39,867 nt of DNA from an uncultured Anaerolineae bacterium (GTDB taxonomy: Bacteria; Chloroflexota; Anaerolineae; Aggregatilineales; Phototrophicaceae), in contig CALDYP010000088.1 of NCBI GenBank assembly GCA_937944445.1, positions 1-39,867 of the forward strand, written 5' to 3'. The notes beneath the pieces were generated by a model. The model was not told where the DNA came from. It ran no database searches and worked only from the letters and a program-made list of their open reading frames with translations. Positions 1-7,842 of the stretch are shown here, in pieces (position 1 is the stretch's first letter; each line of letters opens with the position of its first letter). A program made the position numbers and the translations under genes.

Positions 1-216
1 TACGATGCCGCGTCTGCAGGGGCTTCCACCGCGGGCGCATCCTGCCCGTGGGAACAGAAAAACGGACAGGGCAGGCCCTGTCCCTACGATGTCGCGCCTG
101 CAGGGGCTTCCACCGCGCGCACATCCTGCCCGTGGGAACAGAAAAACGGACAGGGCAGGCCCTGTCCCTACGATGCCGTGTCTGCAGGGGCTTCCACCGC
201 GGGCGCAGCACCCGCC
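1..216. repeat. 84-bp tandem repeat array, 2 full copies plus a partial third
   Basis: Copies begin at 1, 85 and 169, each opening with TACGATG; the first two are nearly identical over 84 bp. Each unit contains a GCAGGGGCTTCCACCGCG block, a TGCCCGTGGGAACAGAAAAACG block and a 20-bp palindrome GGACAGGGCAGGCCCTGTCC (64-83 and 148-167). The third copy breaks off after its first half. Because 84 is a multiple of three, the array reads as an apparent repetitive protein, which is an artefact. The same modules recur at 18790-19000, 28951-29110 and 39505-39867. Confidence 0.9.
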
Positions 217-262
217 GAGTCGGGACGCGACCTGTCGCGTCCGCGGGGGGATGAGGCCTGAC
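217..262. repeat. GGACGCGAC palindrome plus GGGATGAGGC remnant
   Basis: A second 20-bp palindrome, GGACGCGACCTGTCGCGTCC, lies at 223-242 and is followed by a GGGGGGATGAGGCC tail. The same pairing of palindrome and tail, in other orders, is seen at 18926-18968 and near 39640-39680. It fills the space between the tandem array and the EF-G promoter. Confidence 0.75.
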
Positions 263-279
263 CAAGCCACCAGCGCGTT

Positions 280-308
280 TTGACAGCCCATTAACCAAGA
301 GTTAAACT
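280..308 (+). promoter_or_regulatory. sigma70-type promoter for the EF-G gene
   Basis: A perfect -35 TTGACA (280-285) and a -10 TAAACT (303-308) are separated by 17 bp. Transcription would start near 315, giving a leader of about 40 nt before the ATG at 356, with AGGAGG at 344-349 as ribosome binding site. Confidence 0.7.
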
Positions 309-355
309 TGAGAGGGTTGTGCAAGAGACACAAATAAAGCTTTAGGAGGCTTTTT

Positions 356-2425
356 ATGAAGGAATACACAACCGACAGACTGCGTAACGTGGTGTTGGTC
401 GGGCATCAAAGCTGTGGCAAGACCTCTCTCGTGGAGGCGATGCTGTTCAACGCGGGGGCGATCAACCGCATGGGGCGCGTGGAGGACGGCACGACCGTCT
501 CTGATTGGGATGAGGAGGAGAAAGCCCGCAAGATCAGCATTTCCACCTCGCTCATCCAGCTTGAGTTTGAAGACCACAAAATCAACATCCTCGACACGCC
601 CGGCTACACTGACTTCGTCGGCGAGATGAAGAACGCCATCCGCGTGGCAGACTCGGTGATCGTGGTGGTGGACGCCGTCGGCGGCGTGGAGGTGGGCACA
701 GAACTCGCTTGGGAGTACGCCCGCGAGTTCCAACAGCCGATCATCGTCGTCGTGAACAAGATGGATCGTGAAAACGCTGACTTCGACGGCGTGCTGAGCC
801 AACTGCGCGAGAGCTTCCCGAAGTACAAATTTGTGCCTGTCATGCTGCCCATCGGCAAAGAGGCCAGCTTCAAAGGTGTGGCGAACGTGCTGCGGCAGAA
901 GGCCTACTACGGCGCAGGCGCAGAACGCAGCGACCTCCCGGCTGAGATGGCCGACCTCGTCGCAGAGGCGAACATGGTGCTGATGGAGGCGGCAGCAGAG
1001 GCCGACGACGACCTGATGCAGAAATACTTCGACGAGGGGGCGCTGAGCGTCGATGAAGTGCGCGACGGCATGCGCAAGGCGTCGCGCTCACACCTCTTGA
1101 ACACCGTGCCGGTGTTCGTCACCAGCGCCACGCAGAACATCGGCATTGTGCCGTTGATGGAGGCGCTCATCCATTACACGTCCGCGCCGGACTTGCGGCG
1201 CGTGGGCATCGTCCGCAAAGGATCTGACAAGCGTGAGTACCTGCTGCCGCCGCAGAAGGACGACGCGCCGCTGGCCGCCTACGTGTTCAAGACGACGACT
1301 GATCGCTACGTCGGCACGCTGACTTACTTCCGCATCTTCAGCGGGTTCATCAGCGCCGACAGCCGCAACTACAACAACAGCAGCGGCCATGAAGAGCGCT
1401 TCGGCACGCTGATGGAGCTGCGCGGCAAGGAACAGATCCCCGTCCAGCGGCTGCACGTCGGCGATATTGGCGTGGTCGCCAAGCTGACGAACACCAAGAC
1501 CGGCGACACCATCGGCGACAAAGACAAAGACTTTGTGATGGTGCAGCCTACCTTCCCGGAGCCGCTCTACGGTGTAGCCGTGTTCCCCAAGACGCAGCAG
1601 GACAGCGCCAAGATCGGCACGGTGCTCACCAGCCTCTGCGCGGCTGACCCCACGCTGCGCTGGCGGCAAGACCCCGATACGAAGCAGTCCGTCTTGGAGG
1701 GCATGGGCGAGATTCACATTCAAGTGGCGCTCAAACGGGCGGAAGCGCTCGGCGTGGGCATCCTGACGGAAGTGCCCAAAGTGCCCTATCGTGAGACGAT
1801 CAACCAATCGAAAGAGGCCACCTACCGCCACAAGAAGCAGACGGGCGGGGCAGGCCAGTTCGGCGAGGTCACACTGCGGGTAGAGCCGATTGAGGACGGG
1901 TTTGAATGGGAGTCAAAGGTGGTGGGCGGCGCGATCAGCGGCCCCTTCCAGCAGTCTACTGAGAAAGGCGTGCGCGCCGTGTTGGAGCGCGGCGTGCTGG
2001 CCGGGTTCCCGATCACCGGCGTCAAGGTGACGCTGCTCGACGGCAAAGAACACCCCGTCGACAGCAAAGACGTCGCCTTCCAGATCGCCGGGCGCGAGGC
2101 GTTCAAAGAAGCGTTCCTCGCAGCCTCACCGGCGCTTTTAGAGCCGATCATGGAAGTGCAGATCACCGTGCCGGAGGCCGTCATGGGCGACGTGATGAGC
2201 GACCTCAACACGCGGCGCGGTCGCGTCCTCGGCATGGATCAGACAGGCAGCAAGGGGATCGTCACGGCGGAAGTGCCGCTGGCGGAGATGCTGCGTTATG
2301 GGAATACGCTGCGGTCGATCAGCGGGGCGCGCGGCGTCTACACGATGAAGTTCGTGCGCTATGAGCGCGTGCCGCATAACCTGCAAGCGGAGATCGTCGC
2401 GGCTTACACGCCGGTTGAGGCCTAA
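356..2425 (+). CDS. elongation factor G-like translational GTPase (EF-G type II)
   Basis: A cytosolic translational GTPase of 689 residues, full length for EF-G. GTP-binding motifs are visible: G1 GHQSCGKT (16-23), G3 DTPG (80-83) and G4 NKMD (134-137). The domain IV signature TGGAGQFGEV lies near residue 495. The G1 loop and the EKARKISIS sequence in the switch region differ from the AHIDAGKTT and RERGITI of canonical FusA, so this is the second EF-G type found in Actinobacteria, Chloroflexota and Thermotoga, not the str-operon factor; no rpsL, rpsG or tuf is nearby. Whether it promotes translocation, ribosome recycling or neither cannot be read from the sequence. AGGAGG lies 6 nt before the ATG. 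It stands alone and converges on ftsH. Confidence 0.92.
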   Translation: MKEYTTDRLRNVVLVGHQSCGKTSLVEAMLFNAGAINRMGRVEDGTTVSDWDEEEKARKISISTSLIQLEFEDHKINILDTPGYTDFVGEMKNAIRVADSVIVVVDAVGGVEVGTELAWEYAREFQQPIIVVVNKMDRENADFDGVLSQLRESFPKYKFVPVMLPIGKEASFKGVANVLRQKAYYGAGAERSDLPAEMADLVAEANMVLMEAAAEADDDLMQKYFDEGALSVDEVRDGMRKASRSHLLNTVPVFVTSATQNIGIVPLMEALIHYTSAPDLRRVGIVRKGSDKREYLLPPQKDDAPLAAYVFKTTTDRYVGTLTYFRIFSGFISADSRNYNNSSGHEERFGTLMELRGKEQIPVQRLHVGDIGVVAKLTNTKTGDTIGDKDKDFVMVQPTFPEPLYGVAVFPKTQQDSAKIGTVLTSLCAADPTLRWRQDPDTKQSVLEGMGEIHIQVALKRAEALGVGILTEVPKVPYRETINQSKEATYRHKKQTGGAGQFGEVTLRVEPIEDGFEWESKVVGGAISGPFQQSTEKGVRAVLERGVLAGFPITGVKVTLLDGKEHPVDSKDVAFQIAGREAFKEAFLAASPALLEPIMEVQITVPEAVMGDVMSDLNTRRGRVLGMDQTGSKGIVTAEVPLAEMLRYGNTLRSISGARGVYTMKFVRYERVPHNLQAEIVAAYTPVEA

Positions 2426-2439
2426 GGCTAGAACGTCAA

Positions 2440-2467
2440 ACGGGGCGGCCATCTCTGGTCGCCCCGT
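2440..2467. terminator. bidirectional hairpin between the EF-G gene and ftsH
   Basis: An 11-bp stem (2440-2450 with 2457-2467, one G-U pair) closes a 6-nt loop between the two convergent genes. Reading toward ftsH's downstream side it is followed by TTTGACG, and on the plus side by TCTGTT, so T-tracts are weak on both sides. Confidence 0.65.
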
Positions 2468-2495
2468 TCTGTTGGGGATGCGCTCGTGTGAACCT

Positions 2496-4640
2496 TTAGG
2501 TGTTGGTCTTAGGCTCGCTCACGGGTGGGTTAGGGTCCGTGCTGACGATGTCCTCACCGCTGTTAGGCTGGCGGATTTCCGCCTCGGCAGGGGCGTCCGC
2601 GGGGGCCTCGGGCGCTGTTTTAGGTTCTTCCTCAGCAACCTTGGGCGTCTCCTCCACGAGAATTTGCGCGTAAGTCCCGCGAGCCTCCTCCCCGATCAGC
2701 TCGTAGAAGCGGCGGCTTTCGATCACCTCGTTGGTGAGCAAGTCCTGTGCGACGGCCTCGAGTTTGTCGCGGTTCTGGTTGAGCACTTGGCGTGTGCGCT
2801 GGTAAGCGTTCTCGACGATGCGGCGGATCTCCATGTCGATCTTGGCGGCGGTTTCCTCGCTGTAGTTGCGCCCCTGTGATAGGCTGTAGCCGAGGAACGG
2901 CTGCGTTTCGTTGTCGCCAAAGTTGAGCGGGCCGAGCGCGTCGCTCATGCCGAACTGCGTCACCATGCGGCGGGCGATGTTCGTCACTTGGCGCAGGTCT
3001 TGGCTGGCGCCGGTCGTAATTTCCCCGAACACCAGCTCCTCGGCCACGCGGCCCCCAAGCGCGCTCACCAATTTGGCCTCAAGGTAGCCGCGCGTCACGT
3101 TGCGGCGGTCGTCCTCGGGCGTGTAGACTGTCACACCGAGCGACTGGCCGCGCGGGGTGATGGTGATCTTCAGCACGGGGTCGCTGTCGCCGGCGAAGTG
3201 CGAGGCGACGGCGTGGCCAGCTTCATGATAGGCCGTGATCTTGCGCTCCATCTCATTGGAGAGCGGTGGACGCTCTGTGCCGAGGATGATGCGTTCGAAG
3301 GCGGTTGAGAAGTCGCTTTGGGTGATCTTGCGCTTGTTCAGGCGGGCGGCGTTCAAGGCAGCCTCGTTGGCGAGGTTAGCCAAGTCTGCGCCGCTGAAGC
3401 CGATGGTTGCGCCGGCCAGCAGCTCAAGGTTGACGTCGGGGCCGATGGGCTTGCCGCGCGTGTGGATCTTGAGGATGCTGAGGCGGCCGGCCTTGTCGGG
3501 CAGGTCAACGGTCACTTGACGGTCGAAGCGGCCCGGGCGCAGCAGCGCGGGGTCGAGCACGTCGGGGCGATTGGTGGCGGCCATCACGATGACGGTCGCG
3601 CTCTGGTCGAAGCCGTCGAGTTCGGCCAGCATCTGGTTGAGGGTTTGCTCGCGCTCGTCGTTGCCGCCGCCGAGGCCTGCGCCGCGCTGCCGCCCGACGG
3701 CGTCGATCTCGTCGATGAACACAATCGCGGGGCTGTTCTCTTTGGCGCGGCTGAACAAGTCACGTACGCGGCTCGCGCCGACGCCGACGAACATCTCCAC
3801 GAATTCGCTGGCGGCGATGCTGTAGAACGAGCAGTTGGCTTCGCCGGCCACCGCGCGCGCCATGAGCGTTTTGCCCGTGCCGGGCGGCCCGACGAGCAGC
3901 ACGCCCTTCGGCACGCGCGCGCCGAGCGAGATGTACTTCTCTGGGTTGCTCAGGAAGTCGACGATCTCGACGAGTTCGCGCTTGGCGCTGTCTTGGCCGG
4001 CCACGTCGTCAAAGGTGATCTTGGGCATCTCGGGGTTGTACTCGCGCGCTTGTGAGCGCCCGAAGCCGAACACGCCGTTCATCTGTCCACTGGCGCGGCG
4101 CGACATCCAGATGAAGAAGCCGATGATCAGCAGGAACGGCAGCAGGTTGAGGATGATCGACAGGAAGATCGGGAAGTTCTGCGGCGGGTTGGCGTCCACC
4201 AGCGCGTTGGGGTTTTCCTCAGCAAAGGCCTGCTGCAAGAAGACTGCGCCGCCCGGAGGCAGGTTGGTCACGAAGCGCGTCACGAGCACTTGCTGAGCGT
4301 TTTGCCCTGTGCCGCGCGTGATGGGCAGCGGCTCACGGAAGATTCCCTGCGCCCGCACGCCGTCGGCGTCAAAGGTGATGCTGGCGACGTTGTTCACTTG
4401 GTTGCGCACCGTTGAGTAAGGCACTTCGGTAAAGTTGCCAGTGCTGGTGCTGCCGGCCCAACTGCTGCCCTGTGCGATGAACCAAATCAGCAAAAAGAGG
4501 AACAGCGCTGGCCAAATCCACCGCCGCCAATCTTGTGGCAAGCGAGGCCCGCCGTTGTTGTTTTGAGGCGATTCGTTGTTCGGTGGAGGCTGGTTGCCAC
4601 CGCCGAGAGGATGCCTCTTGTCGTCTTTCTTAGGCTGCAT
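2496..4640 (-). CDS. ftsH: ATP-dependent zinc metalloprotease FtsH
   Basis: A membrane-anchored AAA+ protease of 714 residues that degrades misfolded and regulatory membrane and cytosolic proteins. Order: cytosolic Gln/Asn/Pro-rich N-terminus, TM1 near 42-62, an external FtsH_ext domain, TM2 near 165-190, AAA+ with Walker A GPPGTGKT (251-258) and Walker B FIDEID, then the zinc protease with HEAGH (472-476). The last 60 residues are a low-complexity Pro/Glu/Ala tail. The start is supported by GAAGGT 9 nt upstream. It diverges from the unknown gene at 4797; the gap carries promoters and an inverted repeat at 4716-4735. All catalytic residues are present. Confidence 0.97.
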   Translation of the reverse strand: MQPKKDDKRHPLGGGNQPPPNNESPQNNNGGPRLPQDWRRWIWPALFLFLLIWFIAQGSSWAGSTSTGNFTEVPYSTVRNQVNNVASITFDADGVRAQGIFREPLPITRGTGQNAQQVLVTRFVTNLPPGGAVFLQQAFAEENPNALVDANPPQNFPIFLSIILNLLPFLLIIGFFIWMSRRASGQMNGVFGFGRSQAREYNPEMPKITFDDVAGQDSAKRELVEIVDFLSNPEKYISLGARVPKGVLLVGPPGTGKTLMARAVAGEANCSFYSIAASEFVEMFVGVGASRVRDLFSRAKENSPAIVFIDEIDAVGRQRGAGLGGGNDEREQTLNQMLAELDGFDQSATVIVMAATNRPDVLDPALLRPGRFDRQVTVDLPDKAGRLSILKIHTRGKPIGPDVNLELLAGATIGFSGADLANLANEAALNAARLNKRKITQSDFSTAFERIILGTERPPLSNEMERKITAYHEAGHAVASHFAGDSDPVLKITITPRGQSLGVTVYTPEDDRRNVTRGYLEAKLVSALGGRVAEELVFGEITTGASQDLRQVTNIARRMVTQFGMSDALGPLNFGDNETQPFLGYSLSQGRNYSEETAAKIDMEIRRIVENAYQRTRQVLNQNRDKLEAVAQDLLTNEVIESRRFYELIGEEARGTYAQILVEETPKVAEEEPKTAPEAPADAPAEAEIRQPNSGEDIVSTDPNPPVSEPKTNT

Positions 4641-4675
4641 GATTGTACCTTCGCAAAACGTGACTTGTTGTGATG

Positions 4676-4684
4676 ATTATAGCA
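4676..4684 (-). promoter_or_regulatory. extended -10 promoter for ftsH
   Basis: On the minus strand TATAAT (4681-4676) is preceded directly by TGC, an extended -10. No good -35 is seen. The 11-mer TTTGCTATAAT is identical to that in front of recD2 at 22300-22310. Confidence 0.6.
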
Positions 4685-4715
4685 AAGTGCATGTTAGAAA
4701 ATTCATAGTAACAGT

Positions 4716-4735
4716 TGAGCATAAGCAAATGCTCA
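4716..4735. promoter_or_regulatory. perfect inverted repeat, operator candidate between divergent genes
   Basis: TGAGCAT, a 6-nt spacer AAGCAA, then ATGCTCA. It lies between the ftsH -10 and the -35 of the gene at 4797, ending 5 bp before that -35. The size and dyad symmetry fit a dimeric regulator. It does not match CIRCE (GAGTGCTAA type) or the usual LexA boxes. Confidence 0.45.
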
Positions 4736-4740
4736 TGTTC

Positions 4741-4768
4741 TTGTCCTCGGTGTAAACTTCATTATAAT
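4741..4768 (+). promoter_or_regulatory. promoter for the unknown gene at 4797
   Basis: -35 TTGTCC (4741-4746), 16-bp spacer, perfect -10 TATAAT (4763-4768). The start point would be near 4775, which rules out the upstream in-frame ATG at 4767 as a start for this transcript. Confidence 0.65.
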
Positions 4769-4796
4769 GTTAAAAAGGTGTAACGCGGTGGATGTC

Positions 4797-5564
4797 ATGG
4801 GAACAGGTGAGAACATGTCGTCAGACGAGCAGCCGCAAGCGGGCAGCGCCCCGTCCGACGCGCTGCAGCCGGTCGATAAGCCGGTGTATTACGTGCGTGA
4901 GGATGATCAGCGCGAGGCCAAGCTCAAGTTGGCCATCAGCGAGATGAAGCCGGAGAGCCTCGCCGTTGAGACCAACCGCACGATCGAACGCCCGCGCCTG
5001 CCGAATGTGATGGCGCGCCCGGTCGAACCGCCGTGGACGCTTCAGCAGTTCTTCAACGGCCAAATTGACCTCGACATCGAACTGAGCAAGCGCTACCCCG
5101 CGATGCCGATGCTGTCGCTGATGCAGAAGCGCGCGCTGGGCGACCATCCGACGCGGCGGGTGTGCACGCTCTCGGTGCAGGATGGGGCGGCGTCGCTCAT
5201 CCTCGACGCCGACTTGACGACGCGCGTCGTGCACTTCTCGTTCACCCTCAGCAGCATGCTCACGCTGCGCTTTACGTTCGACACGCTCAGCGACACAGAC
5301 CGCCGCCGCTGGCTGGAGCTGATGCGGCGCGAGGAGGGCGGCTTGGCCTTTCTCTGGGGGCGGCAGCGCTGGGAGAGCGACTACATGATCTGCATCGTGC
5401 GGCGTCACCACACGAACCTCTACGCTTTTTCGCCAGCGGGCTTTGACGCGGGCCTCCGCCTCACTGCGCAGGCTGCGCGCCAGATGGTGGACTGGCTGCA
5501 AGAAGTGTGGACGTATGAGCCGCCGAGCGAGGAGCCGCCCGCGTCGCCGATGCTCACGTGGTAA
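4797..5564 (+). CDS. hypothetical protein, about 255 residues
   Basis: I do not recognise the family. The predicted soluble protein has a polar, disordered-looking first 75 residues rich in Asp, Glu, Pro and Gln. A compact domain follows, with alternating strands and a helix carrying the sequence DRRRWLELMRREEGG. Near the C-terminus there is a helix with AARQMVDWLQEVW. There is no signal peptide, membrane segment or metal motif. An in-frame ATG at 4767 sits inside the -10 box, so translation should begin at 4797 (GGTGGA upstream) or at 4815 (AGGTGA 4 nt upstream). It diverges from ftsH; the next gene downstream starts about 90 nt later. Codon use looks like that of its neighbours. Confidence 0.75.
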   Translation: MGTGENMSSDEQPQAGSAPSDALQPVDKPVYYVREDDQREAKLKLAISEMKPESLAVETNRTIERPRLPNVMARPVEPPWTLQQFFNGQIDLDIELSKRYPAMPMLSLMQKRALGDHPTRRVCTLSVQDGAASLILDADLTTRVVHFSFTLSSMLTLRFTFDTLSDTDRRRWLELMRREEGGLAFLWGRQRWESDYMICIVRRHHTNLYAFSPAGFDAGLRLTAQAARQMVDWLQEVWTYEPPSEEPPASPMLTW

Positions 5565-5653
5565 TCAAACGCTCATTCGTGCGCGCTGCGTTCTCTGGTC
5601 GCCGTTGATGCGCTGGGCTACACTTTGTGATGTCCAAAGGTTTTGGAGATCGC

Positions 5654-7726
5654 ATGAACCGCCTTCAATATGAGACCAGCCCCTACCTGCTTCAGCACAA
5701 AGACAACCCCGTTGATTGGTATCCGTGGGGGGAAGAGGCGCTGCGCGCCGCCCGTGAACAAGACAAGCCCATCCTGCTGAGCGTGGGCTACAGCGCCTGT
5801 CATTGGTGCCATGTGATGGCACATGAGAGCTTCGAACACGAGCCGACCGCCGCGATGATGAACGAGCTGTTCATTAACATCAAAGTGGATCGAGAGGAAC
5901 GCCCCGACGTCGACGACATCTACATGCAGGCCGTCCAAGCGTTCAACCGCGGCGGGGGCGGCTGGCCGATGACCGTCTTCCTGCTGCCGAACGCGCGCCC
6001 GTTCTTCGCTGGCACATACTACCCACTGGAGCCGCGCTACGGCATGCCGTCGTTTCGGCAGGTGCTGCACGCGGTGCACGAAGCCTATCGCAATCGCCGT
6101 GCCGACATCGAGGCGCAGGCCGCCGACCTGACCGCCGCGCTGGATCGCAGCGTGTTGACGGTGGACATCCCCGACGACGCGCTGAACGCTGATCTGCTGC
6201 GGCGGGCGGCGGATGGCCTGATGGCCAACATGGACGAGGTCAACGGCGGTTTTGGCAGCGCCCCCAAGTTCCCCAACCCGATGAACCTCGAGTACCTGCT
6301 GCGCTATGCGCAGCGCGCCCACGACGCGGGCAAGCTGGAACTGCTGCACCTTTCGCTGAAAAAGATGGCCTATGGCGGCATTTACGACCAAGTGGGCGGC
6401 GGCTTTCACCGCTACGCCGTCGATGCGATCTGGCTTGTGCCGCACTTCGAGAAGATGCTCTACGACAACGCGCAGCTCAGCCGCTTATACCTGCACGCAT
6501 GGCTGGCCACCGGCGAGCCGCTCTACCGCCGCATCGCCGATGAGGTCTACGAGTACGTGCTGCGCGAGATGACCGCGCCAGAGGGCGGCTTCTACAGCGC
6601 CACCGACGCCGACAGCGAGGGCGAGGAGGGCAAGTTCTTCGTCTGGACGATCCAAGAGGTGGAGGCGGCGCTCGCCCCGCTGGCCGACGAGCTGCCCAAC
6701 GCTGCGGAGATCGCCATCGACTACTACGGCCTGACGCGCGGCGGCAACTTTGAAGGCCACAACATCCTCTACGTGCCCAGCGAGCCAACGATCGTGGCCA
6801 AGCGGCTGGGTCTGTCCCTGCCAGAGCTGGAAGCAGCGCTGCGCAAGATCAACGACCGGCTTTACAGCGCGCGCACGCAGCGCACCTACCCGGGGCTGGA
6901 CGACAAAATCCTGACCGCGTGGAACGGCATGATGCTGGCTAGCCTCGCCGAGGCGGCGCGCGGCCTGCCCAACGACACCTATCGCACCGCTGCCGAGCGC
7001 GCCGGGGACTTCCTGCTCGAGACGATGATGCAGCCTGATGGGCGGCTCTACCGCACTTATAAGGATGGGCGGCCACGCATCAACGCGGTGCTGGAGGACT
7101 ACGCCAACTTGATCGACGGCTTCCTTGAGTTGTATCAACTGACGTACCTCGAAAAGTGGTTCAAGGCGGCGCGGCTGCTAGCCGATTTCGTGCTGGCACA
7201 CTTCAGCGCAGCGGACGGAGCCGGCTTCTTCGACACGAGCGACGACCATGAAGCGCTCATCGTGCGCCCACGCAGCCTGCAAGACAACGCCACCCCGTCC
7301 GGCACGTCGATGATGGCCAAGCAGCTTCTGCGCTTGTTCGCCCTGACGATGGACGCCCGCTATGAGGACGCCGCGCGGCGCGCGCTGCGCCCGCTGACGC
7401 CCGCCATGCAGCAGTACCCGCAGGCCTTCGGCGAGGCGCTCAACGCGACAGATTTGCTGGTGCACGGCATAGCGGAGGTGGCGCTCATCGGCAGCCCGAC
7501 TCACCCGACGACGCGCGAGATGCTGCGCGTGCTGCATCAGGCCTATCGCCCGAACGCCATCACGGCGCTTGCGCGGCAGCCGGTGGACGCCACCGCGACG
7601 GCTGTCCCGTTGTTGGTGGATCGCCCCATGCGGGACGACCTGCCGACGGCGTATGTGTGTCGCGGGTTTGTCTGTAAGCAGCCTGTGACGGACTCCGCCG
7701 CGCTCGAAACGCTATTGCGAGATTAA
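5654..7726 (+). CDS. thioredoxin-domain protein of the YyaL / DUF255 (SSP411-like) family
   Basis: A cytosolic protein of 690 residues. The N-terminal thioredoxin-like (DsbH-type) domain spans about residues 1-165, with the family opening [22 protein letters not shown]-like sequence and a C-x-x-C at 49-52 (CHWC). The remainder is an alpha/alpha-barrel resembling the six-hairpin/N-acylglucosamine 2-epimerase fold. Family members are widespread in bacteria and in animals (SPATA20), but the biochemical role is not settled; a redox function is suggested by the intact CxxC. The start at 5654 fits the family N-terminus and has GGAG 5 nt upstream; nine more residues are possible from 5627. It precedes glgP on the same strand, separated by a structured 116-nt leader. 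Confidence 0.9.
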   Translation: MNRLQYETSPYLLQHKDNPVDWYPWGEEALRAAREQDKPILLSVGYSACHWCHVMAHESFEHEPTAAMMNELFINIKVDREERPDVDDIYMQAVQAFNRGGGGWPMTVFLLPNARPFFAGTYYPLEPRYGMPSFRQVLHAVHEAYRNRRADIEAQAADLTAALDRSVLTVDIPDDALNADLLRRAADGLMANMDEVNGGFGSAPKFPNPMNLEYLLRYAQRAHDAGKLELLHLSLKKMAYGGIYDQVGGGFHRYAVDAIWLVPHFEKMLYDNAQLSRLYLHAWLATGEPLYRRIADEVYEYVLREMTAPEGGFYSATDADSEGEEGKFFVWTIQEVEAALAPLADELPNAAEIAIDYYGLTRGGNFEGHNILYVPSEPTIVAKRLGLSLPELEAALRKINDRLYSARTQRTYPGLDDKILTAWNGMMLASLAEAARGLPNDTYRTAAERAGDFLLETMMQPDGRLYRTYKDGRPRINAVLEDYANLIDGFLELYQLTYLEKWFKAARLLADFVLAHFSAADGAGFFDTSDDHEALIVRPRSLQDNATPSGTSMMAKQLLRLFALTMDARYEDAARRALRPLTPAMQQYPQAFGEALNATDLLVHGIAEVALIGSPTHPTTREMLRVLHQAYRPNAITALARQPVDATATAVPLLVDRPMRDDLPTAYVCRGFVCKQPVTDSAALETLLRD

Positions 7727-7747
7727 AATGCGAGGAGTAACCTTAAC

Positions 7748-7823
7748 GTGCTCTAAACACAACATCACAAAGCGCCTGTTACCATTGAAGCAAGAGACGT
7801 TAGAGCACACACAACAGGCTGCT
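7748..7823 (+). promoter_or_regulatory. glgP leader with two interleaved complementary helices
   Basis: Helix 1: GTGCTCTAA (7748-7756) pairs with TTAGAGCAC (7800-7808), 9 bp. Helix 2: AGCGCCTGTT (7771-7780) pairs with AACAGGCTGCT (7813-7823), 7 + 3 bp with one bulged base. The halves alternate (a, b, a', b'), so the two stems form a pseudoknot or exclude one another. Helix 2 ends 6 nt before the AGGAGG of glgP. As DNA, the helix-1 halves could be operator half-sites about 52 bp apart. Confidence 0.45.
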
Positions 7824-7842
7824 TTGTTTAGGAGGAAAATCT

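Noticed and set aside
1-262. CRISPR-like direct repeats
   Set aside because: Repeat units abut without unique spacers, and no cas gene is present. The units are tandem duplications of palindromic modules; the same holds for 39581-39867.
5-283. A 92-residue reading frame with a perfect internal 28-residue repeat
   Set aside because: It exists only because the 84-bp DNA repeat is a multiple of three. The same DNA in another frame is also open, and the unit is a palindromic intergenic repeat found elsewhere in non-coding DNA.
356-2425. Canonical fusA of the str operon
   Set aside because: The P-loop and switch sequences match the second EF-G type, and no rpsL, rpsG or tuf is adjacent.
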